Assembly (NCBI GenBank): GCA_028716125.1
Contig: JAQUQK010000091.1
Coordinates: 1 to 7,406 of the forward strand
Reading direction: 5' to 3'
Length of the DNA: 7,406 nt
From: Thermoplasmatota archaeon
Lineage (GTDB): Archaea; Thermoplasmatota; JAQUQK01
Part shown: one piece after another, positions 6,068 to 7,406 of the stretch
Numbering within the stretch: the stretch's first letter is position 1
Layout: every line of letters starts with the position of its first letter
Made by a program: the position numbers and the translations under genes
Notes under the pieces: generated by a model
Databases searched by the model: none
The model's input: the letters and a program-made list of their open reading frames with translations, nothing else
Told to the model about the DNA's origin: nothing

Positions 6068-7135
6068 ATGAGATATCTTGCCGTAATTATGGTGTCTGCC
6101 GCGCTTGTGCTTTCCGCAATGTTTGCCGGATGCACCGGATCTAAAGTTTCGGAGAATGCAGTTCCTGAAGATTCAGGGGAAAATGAGACGGGCGCGTTCA
6201 ATCTTTCAGATTTCGATCTCTCGAAATACAACGCAACGCTTCCCTCAGGCGAAAATATATTCAATGACATTACATTGTACTCCAACTTATATGGCGTGCG
6301 CGTCGTAGGCACGCCCCAGCACGACCTCTACGCCCAGGACATGCTTGGCAGATTCGCAAGCTACGGGCTTGACGCAAGATACCAGGAATTTTCCGGCTTC
6401 GGGGCGACGGCAAACAAGAACGTCCTTGGATTCAAGTGGGGAGCGAACCGCTCGGACTGGGTTGTTTTCGGGGCGCACTATGATACGTTTGCTACCGCTT
6501 TTGGGGCATACGACAACTTGGGCGGATGCGCGGCTGTGATGGAAATGGCACGCGTTCTTTCAAAATACAATTTCACAAAGACCCTTGTCTTTGCACTATG
6601 GGACTGCGAAGAATGGGGACTTTACGGCTCGGCATACTTCGCGAAGACATACAAGGCCAACGTCTCGTTTGCCAATTTCAACTACGACTGCTACGGCCTG
6701 AATTACCCGATCAGCAATCCGGGAACCGGCGAGCCGCTGATGCACAACGTGGGGATCAGCAGCAAAGGAAGCAAGAATTCGAGCGCAGGAATCAGCTTCA
6801 ATTCAATATTGATGTATGTTGCAGACGAAATGATGAAGATACCAAAGGACCTGCAGAGCTTCCATAATCCTGCCAGCAACAGCGACCACGCTTCGTTTGG
6901 CAAGTCGCCAGTCGCGTACTTCTACAGCGACCCTGCAAGCTATGAGATACTTTGCTACCCGAACGTGCCGCTTGACACTTATGCAACTTTCGTCGCGGCC
7001 GCCGGCGGCCCTGACCCGATGAAGCAGGGGCTTGAATTCCCTGTTTTGTATTCATATTACTGCGCAATACTCTGGTCCGAATGCGGCTTTTCGGCCCCGG
7101 GTTCGGCAGAACAGGAAGAAGCGGATGAGAAATAG
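6068..7135 (+). CDS. M28-family zinc peptidase lipoprotein, copy 2
   Basis: Paralogue of the gene just upstream, 355 residues, with the same expected role as a lipid-anchored extracellular peptidase. The signal peptide ends in lipobox FAGC (Cys22), followed by a Glu/Asn-rich linker. The metal set is intact: His137 and Asp139 (HYD), Asp149 (YDNLGG), Glu181 and Glu182 (DCEEWGLYGS), Asp207 (NYDCYG) and His274 (NSDHASF), so both copies should be active. Differences from copy 1 lie around the active site (FEEL versus CEEW, SDHEPF versus SDHASF) and in the segment at about 222-240, which is Ser/Gly/Lys-rich here; these could alter substrate choice. A C-terminal tail of about 15 residues (SAPGSAEQEEADEK) is absent from copy 1. 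Seven N-x-S/T sequons are present, four at positions shared with copy 1. The ATG start is set by the lipobox signal and the promoter distance. The precise substrate is unknown. Confidence 0.88.
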   Translation: MRYLAVIMVSAALVLSAMFAGCTGSKVSENAVPEDSGENETGAFNLSDFDLSKYNATLPSGENIFNDITLYSNLYGVRVVGTPQHDLYAQDMLGRFASYGLDARYQEFSGFGATANKNVLGFKWGANRSDWVVFGAHYDTFATAFGAYDNLGGCAAVMEMARVLSKYNFTKTLVFALWDCEEWGLYGSAYFAKTYKANVSFANFNYDCYGLNYPISNPGTGEPLMHNVGISSKGSKNSSAGISFNSILMYVADEMMKIPKDLQSFHNPASNSDHASFGKSPVAYFYSDPASYEILCYPNVPLDTYATFVAAAGGPDPMKQGLEFPVLYSYYCAILWSECGFSAPGSAEQEEADEK

Positions 7136-7145
7136 CCGCGCAAGA

Positions 7146-7154
7146 ACTAATATT
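7146..7154 (+). promoter_or_regulatory. Weak TATA-like element before the DUF5611-like gene
   Basis: ACTAATATT ends 26 bp before ATG 7180, close to the 28 bp seen at the M28 genes. The 44-bp gap after the preceding stop has no T-tract terminator, so read-through from the M28 gene is also possible. Confidence 0.4.
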
Positions 7155-7179
7155 GAGATAGATATTCGGGATTGATAAA

Positions 7180-7406
7180 ATGCGTGCATACCAGATAAAA
7201 CGTGGCGTTAAGGCGGACCTGAAGGCGCTTATGAAGGAGTGCTTTGGCGAGGCAAAGGAAAAGGACGGGAAGTTCACTGCTACTTATGGTCCGCTCAAAG
7301 TTGTTGCATACATCGACGGAAAAAGCCTGATGGCGGATTACGACATGCCAAAAGACACAGACCCGGCAAAGGTGCTGGACATTGTCAGGCGCAGGAACAT
7401 ATTCCT
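7180..7406 (+). CDS. DUF5611-like small archaeal protein, N-terminal part (3' end outside window)
   Basis: Seventy-five codons are visible before the window ends, with no stop. The start MRAYQIKRG, then a charged helix containing MKECFGEAKEKDGKF, then TATYGPLKVVAYIDGKSLMADYDM resembles, from memory, DUF5611 proteins: short, cytoplasmic, archaeal, with an N-terminal Y-x-[FI]-KRG motif and an alternating helix and strand pattern (helix, YG-L strands, D-GK turn). No signal peptide or membrane segment is present and no catalytic motif stands out. The ATG is placed about 26 bp after a TATA-like element and has no Shine-Dalgarno sequence. The family's function is not known to me. The coding call is strong because the frame is open with ordinary codon use; the family name is less certain. 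Confidence 0.68.
   Translation, partial: MRAYQIKRGVKADLKALMKECFGEAKEKDGKFTATYGPLKVVAYIDGKSLMADYDMPKDTDPAKVLDIVRRRNIF

Larger units (their letters stand above)
4900..7135 (+). repeat. Tandem gene duplication: two M28 peptidase lipoprotein genes with their promoters
   Basis: The unit promoter plus M28 gene occurs twice head to tail. The proteins align almost end to end and share well over half their residues by eye. Exact nucleotide matches include 20 nt (5120-5139 with 6236-6255), 26 nt (5441-5466 with 6557-6582) and 32 nt (5558-5589 with 6674-6705). The promoters match at 14 of 16 bases. The signal peptides and acidic linkers differ far more. Confidence 0.88.

Noticed and set aside
4900..7135. 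The tandem M28 repeat as a mobile element or composite transposon
   Set aside because: There is no transposase, terminal inverted repeat or target-site duplication; the repeats are diverged genes with their own promoters.
6798..7277. Minus-strand frame of 159 codons spanning the end of M28 copy 2 and the start of the next gene
   Set aside because: It crosses two supported + strand genes and a promoter, and shows no family motif.

Overview
The window looks like a stretch of archaeal chromosome. Four or five genes have a TATA-like box a short, near-constant distance upstream of the start codon and no Shine-Dalgarno sequence, which suggests leaderless or near-leaderless transcripts. Gene ends are followed by T-rich tracts rather than hairpins. 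One large secreted protein ends in a tail resembling the archaeal PGF-CTERM sorting signal, and the last gene resembles an archaeal-only family (DUF5611). GC content is moderate. A euryarchaeal lineage, possibly Thermoplasmatota-like, is my best guess, but no rRNA or other phylogenetic marker is present to settle it.

Layout, all on the + strand: (1) 1-503, the C-terminal part of a sensor histidine kinase whose start lies outside the window. (2) 559-3750, a secreted surface protein of about 1063 residues. In order it has a signal peptide, a conserved N-terminal region, a PPC-like beta-sandwich, a region resembling cell-wall-binding repeat 2, a region with the ordered landmarks of gingipain-like (C25, clan CD) peptidases, and the sorting tail. 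(3) 3871-4857, a PLP-dependent cysteine synthase with an added six-cysteine C-terminal tail. An unusual cluster of overlapping palindromes lies in front of it, over the predicted transcription start. (4) 4943-5980 and (5) 6068-7135, two tandem paralogous M28 zinc-peptidase lipoproteins, both with a complete metal-binding set and with matching promoters at identical spacing. (6) 7180 to the window end, the N-terminal part of a small DUF5611-like protein.

The genes appear to be transcribed mostly one by one, since each has its own promoter and often a T-rich terminator. Three of the six encode proteins working outside the membrane: the large sorted protein and two lipid-anchored peptidases. This suggests a cell-surface module for degrading or processing extracellular protein or peptide. 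The cysteine synthase is metabolic and its link to these neighbours is unclear. All intergenic gaps are 120 bp or less, and I see no tRNA, rRNA, CRISPR array or mobile element.
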